A DNA stretch of 64,000 nucleotides, taken from contig NZ_WRPN01000004.1 of NCBI RefSeq assembly GCF_009746565.1, positions 1 through 64,000 on the forward strand, read 5' to 3'. Made by a program: the position numbers and the translations under genes. Below the pieces are notes generated by a model. That model made no database searches. It worked only from the letters and a program-made list of their open reading frames with translations, and was not told the origin of the DNA. This document shows, piece by piece, positions 25,234 through 34,179 of the stretch (position 1 is the first letter of the stretch; every line of letters begins with the position of its first letter). The stretch is from Mariniflexile maritimum. GTDB taxonomy: Bacteria; Bacteroidota; Bacteroidia; Flavobacteriales; Flavobacteriaceae.

Positions 25234-26390
25234 TGATTTTTGTTTTAGCCGATGATTTAACAGGAGCCGCGGAAATTGCAGGTATTTGCCTTCGGTACGG
25301 ATTGGACGTTTCGTTTGGCATTGATACCGTACCAAAAAAGGAAGCCGCTGTTACTATTATAGCAACCGATACACGCTCTTTAACAGCAGATGAAGCTTAT
25401 AAAACGCATTTCAATTTAGCCCAAAATGTTATTTCAAAAACAAATAACAGGATTTTTAAAAAATGCGATTCGGTACTAAGAGGCCATGTTTTAACGGAAC
25501 TTTCAGCGTTAATGGATGTGACAGAAAAAAGTAGTGTTTTACTTCAGCCTTCAAACCCAAAAGGCAATCGGTGCATTAAAAATGGGAGCTATTTTATAAA
25601 TGACGAACTTATTGAAAACACGGGTTTTGCTACCGACCCAGATTTTCCTTCAAAAACATCGACTATAAAAAAACTAATTCTGGATAGAACGACTAAAGCA
25701 CATTCTTTCGATGTTCATACAGGGCAAATAAAGAAAATTGAATCAAAAGGCATCTTTGTTCCCGATTGCGATTCGGTTGAAGCATTATCAGAAAGTATTC
25801 ATTTGTATAATGATAACATGATTATTGGAGGCAGTGCGGCGTTTTTTGAACAGTTTCTCATATCATTAAAACTAACGAATTCAAGAATAATAAATAAAAA
25901 ACGACAGATTTTCAATAATTACATGCTCATTTCAGGTAGTACACATCCAGAAAGTATTCGTTTTGCTAAAACGCTTGAAGCTTCAAATTGTATGTTAATG
26001 CTGTTTCCTGAAAGCCTTATAAATCAGGAGTTTAACGAAACGGTTCTCGATGATTTTGTTATAAAAATAAAGCATGTATATAATGAAAACAAGAAGGTTG
26101 CTTTAAGAATTTCAAATGAAATCATTCCGTTTGAAAAAAGTGCTTCCTATTTAAAAAAAAGAATGAGTTTAATTGTAAAAAGACTTTTAGCTATTACCAA
26201 TATTAATGAGCTTTTTATTGAAGGTGGTGCCACAACTTACCATATATTGAAAACCTTAAATTGGAAATCGTTTACACCTGTTGAAGAACTCGATTTAGGT
26301 GTAGTTCGCATGCAATACAACTTGAATCCTAAAAAATACATTACCATAAAACCCGGTAGTTACGCATGGCCAAATGGCTTGTTGAACTGA
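25233..26390 (+). CDS. Four-carbon acid sugar kinase (DUF1537 family)
   Basis: A 385-residue kinase of the DUF1537/OtnK-DtnK family. The N-terminal FVLADDLTGAAEIAG motif and the C-terminal nucleotide-binding part with IEGGATTYHIL are both clear. Characterised members phosphorylate D-threonate, L-threonate, D-erythronate, 3-oxo-tetronates or 3-oxo-isoapionate at C4. With PdxA2 upstream the simplest reading is threonate (or similar tetronate) to DHAP. Last gene of the rightward operon; it converges on a Gfo/Idh gene with eight bases between stop codons. Confidence 0.85.
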   Translation: MIFVLADDLTGAAEIAGICLRYGLDVSFGIDTVPKKEAAVTIIATDTRSLTADEAYKTHFNLAQNVISKTNNRIFKKCDSVLRGHVLTELSALMDVTEKSSVLLQPSNPKGNRCIKNGSYFINDELIENTGFATDPDFPSKTSTIKKLILDRTTKAHSFDVHTGQIKKIESKGIFVPDCDSVEALSESIHLYNDNMIIGGSAAFFEQFLISLKLTNSRIINKKRQIFNNYMLISGSTHPESIRFAKTLEASNCMLMLFPESLINQEFNETVLDDFVIKIKHVYNENKKVALRISNEIIPFEKSASYLKKRMSLIVKRLLAITNINELFIEGGATTYHILKTLNWKSFTPVEELDLGVVRMQYNLNPKKYITIKPGSYAWPNGLLN

Positions 26391-26398
26391 AAAAAGTT

Positions 26399-27442
26399 TT
26401 ATAGTTTAACAACTTTCTTTTCGGTGTTACTTCTTAAAGCGGCTTCAATAATTTTGATAACGTTCCTGCCATCTTCCGCAGAAACGGGAACCGATTTATG
26501 GTTTCTAATGGCTTCATAAATAGCATCAAAATACGTCATGTAATTTCCTTTTAGGCTTGGTACAAGTTCTTTGATTATTTTGCCATTGTTTTCGGTGTGC
26601 AGCAAGCCTTTTTCGTTGTCTGGTTCCGTGCCCCAATCCATGCTATCTGGCATTTTGCCGGCAATCAGTTGCTTTTCCTGTACATCGGCCTTTGTTTTAA
26701 TGAACGAGCCTTTGGTGCCGTGTAAAATGTTGCCGGGTAAAGGCTCGCGAACGTAGTAACTCGATTTAAGAATAACGCGATGCGTTGGGTAAAATAGTTT
26801 CACATCAAAATAATCGCCCACTTTCGAGTTGGGTCGAAGCGCATCTACATCGGCAAACACAGCTTCTGGCATACCGAACAATTGCAATGCTTGGTCAATT
26901 AAATGCGAGCCCAAATCGTATAAGCTCCCAACCCCAATGGAAGGCGTTTCTTTATGGGTTTTATAGCTCAAGGCGGCATCAAAGCGGTCGTAATGAAATT
27001 CAGCTTCTATAATAGTTCCCAATAAGCCATCATTAATTACTTTTCGTACGGTTTTGAAATCGCTGTCGTATCTGCGGTTATGGTAAACCGACATCTGTAC
27101 ATTTTTTTCTTTGGCTAATTTGATAAGTGCATCGGCTTCGGCAACAGTTGCCGTAAATGGTTTTTCAATAACCAGGTGTTTGCCCGCGTTAATTACTTTT
27201 TTGGCAAAATCGAAATGGGTCACATTGGGGGTGTTTACTATTACCAATTCAACAGCTTCATCGGCCAGAAGGCTTTCCAGGGAGCGAAAGGTTTTTATGT
27301 TGGGGTAGTGCTTTTGGGCCTCGTTTTTGGTTCTTTCAAAAACACCGTATAGGTTGAATTTTGGATTGACCGAAATAAATGGTGCATGGAACACACGACC
27401 GCTCATACCATAAGAACATAACGCTGTGTTAATGGGTTTCAT
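26399..27442 (-). CDS. Gfo/Idh/MocA family oxidoreductase (cytosolic)
   Basis: A 347-residue NAD(P)-dependent oxidoreductase. N-terminal Rossmann domain begins ALCSYGMSGRVFHAPF, with the family signature VIEKPFTATVAEAD (EKP at about 94-96); the C-terminal domain has the substrate-site segment SLYDLGSHLIDQAL with conserved D and H. It resembles the YdgJ/IolW type that acts on inositols or sugars, but substrate cannot be assigned. No signal peptide. It is 58 bases downstream of the exported Gfo/Idh gene in the same direction and may be co-transcribed. Confidence 0.88.
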   Translation of the reverse strand: MKPINTALCSYGMSGRVFHAPFISVNPKFNLYGVFERTKNEAQKHYPNIKTFRSLESLLADEAVELVIVNTPNVTHFDFAKKVINAGKHLVIEKPFTATVAEADALIKLAKEKNVQMSVYHNRRYDSDFKTVRKVINDGLLGTIIEAEFHYDRFDAALSYKTHKETPSIGVGSLYDLGSHLIDQALQLFGMPEAVFADVDALRPNSKVGDYFDVKLFYPTHRVILKSSYYVREPLPGNILHGTKGSFIKTKADVQEKQLIAGKMPDSMDWGTEPDNEKGLLHTENNGKIIKELVPSLKGNYMTYFDAIYEAIRNHKSVPVSAEDGRNVIKIIEAALRSNTEKKVVKL

Positions 27443-27500
27443 AAAATTGTTTTATATGGCTGTTTTTAACAAAGGATATCAATTAAAACAAAGCATTTTT

Positions 27501-28895
27501 TTATGCTCGGTTAGGCTGCGGTTCAATATCTGTTAAATCTGCTATTTTTATTGGGTTTCCAGACTCGATACTTTTTCTTGCTGCAATTCCAATGATTGCC
27601 GACATTACACCATCTCTACTTCCTGCAGCTCTCTCAAACGGGTCTGCTTCATTAGGTGTTCTAAATATTTTATTGTGCAAACGTTCATCGCCGCCGCCAT
27701 GGCCACCTCTTTCAGAAGGCACTTCAACGGTCTCAAAATCTTTCCATAGTTTATGAACAATAATGGATTCTGAACTGGCTTCTTCAATGGCATTTTGTTC
27801 CATTTCCTTGGCGTGCATTTCGGCCTGGTTTATTTCGGTTTTTTTGTTGTAGGGAATATCCAAAGAGGCTTCAATTCTGCCTTCGGTACCGTTGAATGCC
27901 AATCGCCAGCCTTCAAAAGGCGAGTAGGTGGTTAAGGAATAATTTACGGTAACGTTATTGGCATATTGTATTTGGGCAGACATTTTATCATAAATATCAA
28001 TGTTTTCCCTAAACAGGCATTTGTCCCTTATGTAGCCATCGTGTTTTTCGTTTGCAACGTACAGGTCCATCATACGTTCGTCTTTTGTAATATCGAAATA
28101 AAAATCGCAATTCTTTTTATGCTCACAGGTTCTGCAATTATCACCTCTAAAAGGGCCGTTGGCACCATAAAAATTTAAGTCGCCATGGGCATAAACCTCG
28201 GTAGGGTCTGAATCGATCCACCAATTCAATAGGTCGAAATGATGGGTTGCTTTGTGTACCCAAAGGGAGTTGCTGTGTTCTTTTTCGCCATGCCATCTTC
28301 TGAAATAAGAGGCGCCATGGTATGTGTTTAGGTACCAATGAAAATCGACCGATGTAATGTTGCCAATGGTGTTATTGGCAAGCAGTTCTTTTATTTTTGT
28401 GCTGTAAGGGCTCCATCTGTAATTGAACCCAACGATGAGTTTTTTACCCGATGTTCTTTCGGCATTTAAGATGGCTTGTGCCTTGGTTTCATCTGTGGTC
28501 ATTGGTTTTTCAGTAAGTACGTCGCAACCCGATTCCAATCCTTTAACAATGAATTCGTGATGGGTGGCATCTACCGTGGTAACAATGATGAGGTCTGGTT
28601 TTGTTGTTTTCAGCATCTTATCGAAATCAATAAATGTTGGGCAATCAACACCAATGTATTTTTTGGCATATTCCAACCTACCAGGGTTTATGTCGCTTAA
28701 ACCAACAAATTCTAAAATATCGGAATACGCATCAACCAAGCGTTTTCCCCAAAAACTGGTGCCCCGTATGCCTGTTCCCACAAGAACAACTCTAAGTTTT
28801 TTTGATGTTCCAAAATTAAATGCGCTCAAAGGAAATGCACTATAGGCGGCCAACATGCTGATGGATGCTAGGAACTGGCGTCTTGAATTTTTCAT
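27501..28895 (-). CDS. Exported Gfo/Idh/MocA oxidoreductase with Tat-type signal and Cys cluster
   Basis: A 464-residue protein. Residues 5-6 are twin arginines (SRRQFLASISML) followed by a hydrophobic stretch, a Tat-like signal consistent with export after cofactor loading. The Rossmann motif VLVGTGIRGTSFWG and TEKPM follow. An insert contains CRTCEHKKNC (C-x2-C-x5-C), plus another Cys about 40 residues on, which may bind metal. Related flavobacterial proteins occur in polysaccharide loci and in the GH109-like group, whose members use NAD+ in glycoside cleavage. Lies downstream of susD but behind a hairpin terminator. Confidence 0.85.
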   Translation of the reverse strand: MKNSRRQFLASISMLAAYSAFPLSAFNFGTSKKLRVVLVGTGIRGTSFWGKRLVDAYSDILEFVGLSDINPGRLEYAKKYIGVDCPTFIDFDKMLKTTKPDLIIVTTVDATHHEFIVKGLESGCDVLTEKPMTTDETKAQAILNAERTSGKKLIVGFNYRWSPYSTKIKELLANNTIGNITSVDFHWYLNTYHGASYFRRWHGEKEHSNSLWVHKATHHFDLLNWWIDSDPTEVYAHGDLNFYGANGPFRGDNCRTCEHKKNCDFYFDITKDERMMDLYVANEKHDGYIRDKCLFRENIDIYDKMSAQIQYANNVTVNYSLTTYSPFEGWRLAFNGTEGRIEASLDIPYNKKTEINQAEMHAKEMEQNAIEEASSESIIVHKLWKDFETVEVPSERGGHGGGDERLHNKIFRTPNEADPFERAAGSRDGVMSAIIGIAARKSIESGNPIKIADLTDIEPQPNRA

Positions 28896-28943
28896 GATTT
28901 TTAAGTGTTAATGGTTGTTTAGTTTAGGACTAACAAGATAAAT

Positions 28944-28981
28944 AAAAAAGGGAATACATCCAATTAAATTGCTGTATTCCC
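28944..28981 (-). terminator. Terminator after susD
   Basis: GGGAATACA (28950-28958) pairs exactly with TGTATTCCC (28973-28981); read leftward the stem is followed by a TTTTTTATTT run. It closes the sigma-fecR-susCD transcript, so downstream Gfo/Idh genes depend on readthrough or their own promoter. Confidence 0.8.
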
Positions 28982-29060
28982 AATTTTAAATTAGATGGAA
29001 ATAAATCCTGGATCTAATTTACTAAACAAACTAACTAAACTAAACAATAATATTATATTA

Positions 29061-30470
29061 CTATTTATAAGCTTCATTTTGAGTAATCACATCTGGGTTT
29101 TGGTTAATTACTAGAAAAGGAATAGGCAATAATAACTCATCTTCAGTAATAGTGATATTTTTATCACTGTTTTTTATTACTGAAATTGCTCTTCCGGTTC
29201 TTATTAAATCAAACCAACGATGAAACTCACCTGCAAATTCAACTTGGCTTTCGTGTTCCAAAGCAAGTTGCAATGTATTGTACTGAGCTGGATAACCAGT
29301 AGCCCCATAAGCTGGTAAGCCAACGCGGGCACGAACTTCGTTCATGTATTTTGGATCATCAGTAGCTTCGGTCAACATCAAAAGTACATCGGCATAACGA
29401 AGGATTATAAAATTGTTGTTTGAAGCTTCCCTTAAACCACTTACAGGTGCCGCTGTGTCTTTCCATTTAATGAAGAATTTTACATTAACAGGTGTTCCGC
29501 CGGCTGTTTGGTACCCGTTTTGAATGGAAATAGCCCTTCTAGGATCATTTGCTTCGTATGCATTCCATAAATCATCGGTCACTTGATTAAATCCGCCGCC
29601 CCAAGCTGTAACCACACGATTATCAACCGGTGAGAACATGGCCCAATATAAGCTGTATGGATTGGACACTCCGCCTTTATATTGAATCTCAAAGATAGAT
29701 GATGCGTTATTTTTTTTAGTTAAATTCCATAAATCGGCGTAAGGTACCAAACTAAACTTACCATAAACTTTCAACAAAGTTTCAGAGGCTTTTGGTTTAT
29801 TGCCCATTGTTAGATATACTTTACCAAGTAACGTATTGGCTGCTTCTTGGCTGGCAGCACCTACGAAACGTTGATTTGTTTTTACAGGTAGTTGTGCTGC
29901 TGCAAAATCAAGATCTTCAATAATTTGAGCGTAAACTTGTGCCTTTGGCGTACGTTCTTGTGCATACGCATCCGCAATGCTGATTGGAGTAAGGACTAAT
30001 GGTACATCGCCCCAAGCTCGAACCATGTCAAAATAGTATAAAGCACGTAAAAACTTGGCTTCGCCGATTAAAGCATCGCGATTTGCAAAATCAAGTTTTT
30101 CGGCGCTTACAATAATATTATTTATAATATAGATTGCCTTATAGTAGTTGTTCCAAAAATTGAACACTAATTCATTATCAATGGCCATGGTATGCAATTC
30201 AAAACTTTCATAATCTTGTATTCTTCCAGCGGCATTATCACTATATGCGTTGTCCGACATTAATTCACCATACAACGAAGGCAAACTTTCTGGACCATAC
30301 AAAGTGTAAAGTGAGTTATAAGCTGACCACATCGCTGTTTCGATATCCTTCTTGGATTTATAGAAATTCTCCTCGTTAGCATTTGAAATAGGCGCTTTAT
30401 CTAAAAAATCCGAACTACATCCCAATAGGAATATGTTACAAAAAAGTATGATATATATTATTTTTTTCAT
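29061..30470 (-). CDS. susD: RagB/SusD family outer-membrane lipoprotein
   Basis: Surface glycan-binding lipoprotein of a SusCD uptake complex. Start at ATG 30470 (MKKIIYIILFCNIFLLGC, 469 residues) gives a canonical signal with lipobox LLGC; another ATG at 30494 adds eight residues. The mature start SSDFLDKAPIS, the TPR-like helices in the middle and the C-terminal EFAGEFHRWFDLIRTGRA signature are typical SusD features. It lies directly after susC. The bound glycan is inferred from neighbours to be a pectin fragment. Confidence 0.93.
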   Translation of the reverse strand: MKKIIYIILFCNIFLLGCSSDFLDKAPISNANEENFYKSKKDIETAMWSAYNSLYTLYGPESLPSLYGELMSDNAYSDNAAGRIQDYESFELHTMAIDNELVFNFWNNYYKAIYIINNIIVSAEKLDFANRDALIGEAKFLRALYYFDMVRAWGDVPLVLTPISIADAYAQERTPKAQVYAQIIEDLDFAAAQLPVKTNQRFVGAASQEAANTLLGKVYLTMGNKPKASETLLKVYGKFSLVPYADLWNLTKKNNASSIFEIQYKGGVSNPYSLYWAMFSPVDNRVVTAWGGGFNQVTDDLWNAYEANDPRRAISIQNGYQTAGGTPVNVKFFIKWKDTAAPVSGLREASNNNFIILRYADVLLMLTEATDDPKYMNEVRARVGLPAYGATGYPAQYNTLQLALEHESQVEFAGEFHRWFDLIRTGRAISVIKNSDKNITITEDELLLPIPFLVINQNPDVITQNEAYK

Positions 30471-30501
30471 TTTCTTAAGTTTTAAACGATTCATCTAGAT
30501 T

Positions 30502-33500
30502 TTAGAAACTAACATTTATACCAGCTGTGGCTGTAAAAGGATTTGGATAAGCACCATAATCAAAACCTACCATTACTCCGGATTGATAGGTGCTACCTTC
30601 TGGATCAAAACCTAAATAATCAGAGAACACATGGACGTTTTCCATATTTAGATATAACTTTATGTTGCTTAACTTCATTTTTTCAACTATATTCTTTGGC
30701 AGATTATACCCTAAACGAATATTTTGGATACGAACAAAAGATCCATCTTCAACCCAAAAGCTTGACCCAAAATCACGAACAGTAGTTGGCAACATGCGGG
30801 GTTTAGGAATCATTCCGTTGCCAGGTTCGGCATCAGATTTCCAGTAATTGTTTACAACAGAATACATGTTACGGTTGCCTCCTCCTACACCTGATTTTAG
30901 ATATCGGGCATTATGGTTAAGAATTTCTCCTCCTTGAGAACCACGTAGCAAAATAGAAAGTTCAAATCCAGAGTACGAAAAATTATTCGTCATGCCCCAT
31001 TGAAAATCGGCTTGATTATTGCCAAGGTAGGTACGGTCATTAGAATCAATTTTACCATCTTTATTAACATCCTTTACCTTTGGATCGCCCGCTTCACTGC
31101 CTGGCCATACAGGATAGGCATTACTGTTCAACTCGGCTTGCGACATAATTACACCATCAACAATATAGCCATAATACATCCCTATTGGTTTTCCTACGGC
31201 TGTGCGCGATGTCATACTACTAACATTAATATCTATGGGTGCATCGTTCACACCCAGTTTCAACACTTTGTTACGATTTGCAAAAATGTTAAAGTCGGTA
31301 TTCCATTTGAATTCTCTATCTATATTGCGTGTGCTAATATTTATTTCAAACCCTTTATTTTCGAGCTCCCCAATATTTGTCAAAGTAGAAGAGAAACCTG
31401 AAAGAATTGGAATAGGTACATTAAGTAATAAATCTTTTGTTTTTGAATAATAAATATCTCCAGTAAACCTCACACGTCCATTGAGTGCACTTAAATCAAC
31501 CCCAAAGTTAGTTTGACCCGTTTTTTCCCATTTCAAATTTTTATCTGCAAAATTTGACGTGTAAATACCCTGGTTCACGGTACCTGAATTTACATAAGAG
31601 CTATAGCCTAATACCCCTATAGACCCATAGTTTGGAATCTGATTGTTTCCCGTAGCACCATAACTTAACCTGATTTTCATGTTATCTAACCATGAAACAT
31701 CCTTTAGAAAAGATTCTTCTGAGATACGCCATGCCAATGATCCTGATGGAAAATATCCCCATCTGTTATTCGCTCCAAAACGGGAAGAACCATCAGCTCT
31801 AATGGCTGCTGATGCCAGATATTTGCCTTTATAAGAATAATTGGCACGGGCCAAGTAAGAAACTAATGACCAGTCTTCTGAAAAAGTACTGCCATTATTT
31901 ACAACACCAGCATTCAAGGTATGTACCAAATCATTAGGAAAACTGCCTGCTGTCATACTACTATTATCTAAACGTTGTTCTTGGGCAGAATACCCAGCCA
32001 ATAAATTCAAATTGTGGTCCTCATTAAACGTCTTGTTATAAGTTAATGTAGTTTCTGAAATCCAGTTATTCGATTGCAGTGTTTTGAAATCGGCTTGCGC
32101 TGGCACCCATCCTGAGTATCCCCAGTTCTGCCCTGCGTTCCAATAGAAATTATGAAACGTATTCTCAATATTAGAACTCGCAGAGGTTTTAATAGTTAGG
32201 TCTTTTATAATATCCCATTCTATGTATGAAGTGATGGTAGCAACATTGGTCGTCTTTTTAGTAGTTGCTTCCCGTGTTAGTGAATAGGGATGCCATAGCT
32301 GGAAACCATATTTAGAAAACGTGTTCCAAATTGAAGTGGGATCTTTAAAACCAAGACTTCCTGTTTCAACATAAAGCGGGAAAAATGGGTCGCTTTGCAA
32401 AGCTAAGCTTACGACATCGCTTTTTCCACCTGTGCCATAAGGAGCTTCTTTTGCTCTACTAAGCCCAATGTTCATTCCGATACGGATTTTATCATTAAAC
32501 TTATGCTTAATATTTGACCTTAGGTTTATTCTTTCGTAAGTATTTCTATCAACAACACCTTCTGAATTCAAATACCCCATTGATACCATGAATTGTGTTT
32601 TCTCGCTACCACCAGAAGCTGATAATTGATAATTACTATTGTGCGCAGTTCTAAAGGCAACATCCTGCCAATCCGTTCCGTTTCCAATACGGGCAATCCA
32701 AGCGGGATCTGAGAATTCTACAGGAACTGTTACATTAATCCCTCTTGTAGCTGACGGATTTGCGGCAACAATTGTTGCCCACGAATTATTTCTAGCGGCT
32801 GTATTGAAGGCAATAAATTCTGAGGCATTCATCATATCTGTTTTGCGGTTAACATAAGAGAAACCTGTTTCAAAAGTTGCGTCAATTTTGGTTTTGCCTG
32901 CTTTTCCTTGTTTAGTGGTAATAATAACAACGCCATTTGCACCCCTAGAACCATAAATAGCCGCTGAAGAGGCATCTTTCAATATATCAATCGACTCAAT
33001 ATCGTTGGGATTAATAGAATTCATGGGATTACGGTTAAAACCCAAGTTGCTACCTGCGCTTATTCCTGTATCGGTTGAATTCGTGGTGTTATCTTCTAAC
33101 GGAATACCATCAATAACGTAAAGTGGGGTAGTACCAGCATTTATGGAAGAAGCACCACGTACTTTTATTGTGGGAGCAAGTCCAGGAGCGCCTTGAGACT
33201 GTGTAATTTGCACCCCTGTAGTTTGTCCAGCAAGCGATTGAAGCACATTACTGTTCGATCTGCCTTCCAATTTATCTGACCCAACAGAAACTACGGATCC
33301 AGTTAAGTCCTTTTTCTTGACGGAACCATACCCCACAACAACAACTTCATCCAATTTGGCAGCATCTTCAATTAAGGTAACAGTAATTGTTTTTTGGTTA
33401 TTTACAGCAATTTCCTTGGTTACAAACCCCAGATAGGAAACAACAAGTATGGCATTTGGGCTTGCAACCGCTAAGGAAAATTTACCGTCAAAATCTGATT

Positions 33501-34002
33501 GTGCGCCATTGCTAGTTCCTTTTTCAATGATATTGGCTCCAATTAAGGGCTGCCCGTTGGAATCGGTAACTGTTCCGGTTACAGTATGTTTTTGAGCTTT
33601 CACATCAATTTGCAATGGTTGAACAATTGGTTTGTAAACAGCTTCTTTCTTATCTTTTAAAACAATTTGGGTGTTTCTTATTTTATAGGAAGTGCTGGTG
33701 TTGCCAAACAAATCGCTTAAAACATTTTCAATACTAACGTTTTTAGCTTTAATGGAAACTTTCCGCTTTAAATCCACAAATTTTGTGTTGTACACAAATC
33801 TATATTCCGTAGTCGCTTCAATTTTATCAATAACCTGTGATACGGTGGCGTTTTCAACATCCAAGGAAATGGTTTGTGTATAGCCCGTATTTGCCATCAT
33901 CGTGAAAAATGATGCTATTGTAAAAAGAGTGGTTAATTTCATTTTTAAATCAAATTTCAGCCAAGGCAGTTTTCTGCCCCTTCTATCATAAATTTTTTTC
34001 AT
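30502..34002 (-). CDS. susC: SusC/RagA TonB-dependent receptor with STN signalling domain
   Basis: A 1166-residue outer-membrane transporter. In order: atypically long N-region and signal peptide (about 20-43, FDLKMKLTTLFT), an STN secretin/TonB N-domain (about 45-115) that contacts FecR, a carboxypeptidase-regulatory-like domain (about 140-212, GTVTDSNGQPLIGANI), plug (about 220-345, with the SusC-typical YVIDGIPLED and YGSRGANGVVIITTK), then the barrel ending in Phe (GINVSF). The STN domain plus adjacent fecR and ECF sigma genes indicate trans-envelope signalling: substrate binding releases sigma to activate the locus. Confidence 0.95.
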   Translation of the reverse strand: MKKIYDRRGRKLPWLKFDLKMKLTTLFTIASFFTMMANTGYTQTISLDVENATVSQVIDKIEATTEYRFVYNTKFVDLKRKVSIKAKNVSIENVLSDLFGNTSTSYKIRNTQIVLKDKKEAVYKPIVQPLQIDVKAQKHTVTGTVTDSNGQPLIGANIIEKGTSNGAQSDFDGKFSLAVASPNAILVVSYLGFVTKEIAVNNQKTITVTLIEDAAKLDEVVVVGYGSVKKKDLTGSVVSVGSDKLEGRSNSNVLQSLAGQTTGVQITQSQGAPGLAPTIKVRGASSINAGTTPLYVIDGIPLEDNTTNSTDTGISAGSNLGFNRNPMNSINPNDIESIDILKDASSAAIYGSRGANGVVIITTKQGKAGKTKIDATFETGFSYVNRKTDMMNASEFIAFNTAARNNSWATIVAANPSATRGINVTVPVEFSDPAWIARIGNGTDWQDVAFRTAHNSNYQLSASGGSEKTQFMVSMGYLNSEGVVDRNTYERINLRSNIKHKFNDKIRIGMNIGLSRAKEAPYGTGGKSDVVSLALQSDPFFPLYVETGSLGFKDPTSIWNTFSKYGFQLWHPYSLTREATTKKTTNVATITSYIEWDIIKDLTIKTSASSNIENTFHNFYWNAGQNWGYSGWVPAQADFKTLQSNNWISETTLTYNKTFNEDHNLNLLAGYSAQEQRLDNSSMTAGSFPNDLVHTLNAGVVNNGSTFSEDWSLVSYLARANYSYKGKYLASAAIRADGSSRFGANNRWGYFPSGSLAWRISEESFLKDVSWLDNMKIRLSYGATGNNQIPNYGSIGVLGYSSYVNSGTVNQGIYTSNFADKNLKWEKTGQTNFGVDLSALNGRVRFTGDIYYSKTKDLLLNVPIPILSGFSSTLTNIGELENKGFEINISTRNIDREFKWNTDFNIFANRNKVLKLGVNDAPIDINVSSMTSRTAVGKPIGMYYGYIVDGVIMSQAELNSNAYPVWPGSEAGDPKVKDVNKDGKIDSNDRTYLGNNQADFQWGMTNNFSYSGFELSILLRGSQGGEILNHNARYLKSGVGGGNRNMYSVVNNYWKSDAEPGNGMIPKPRMLPTTVRDFGSSFWVEDGSFVRIQNIRLGYNLPKNIVEKMKLSNIKLYLNMENVHVFSDYLGFDPEGSTYQSGVMVGFDYGAYPNPFTATAGINVSF

Positions 34003-34057
34003 ACTTTTAAAGTGTTAATTAGTGAATGACTAAATGTTAGTTGTCACTTTATAATTT

Positions 34058-34083
34058 CCGGGAAATGTTGCAGCATTTTCCGG
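34058..34083. promoter_or_regulatory. Hairpin in the fecR-susC gap
   Basis: CCGGGAAATG (34058-34067) pairs with CATTTTCCGG (34074-34083) over ten positions around a six-base loop, 56 bases before the susC start. On the transcribed minus strand it lacks a following T run, so a 5'-leader structure or protein site in front of susC is more likely than a terminator after fecR. Confidence 0.5.
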
Positions 34084-34179
34084 TTTTTTATATCTGGTAT
34101 TTAGATACTCTTAAAGTGATTTTTTTGTTGGCGATTGTTAAGTTTTTTTTATTTCATAGGGATACGGTTTTAAGTTTAG

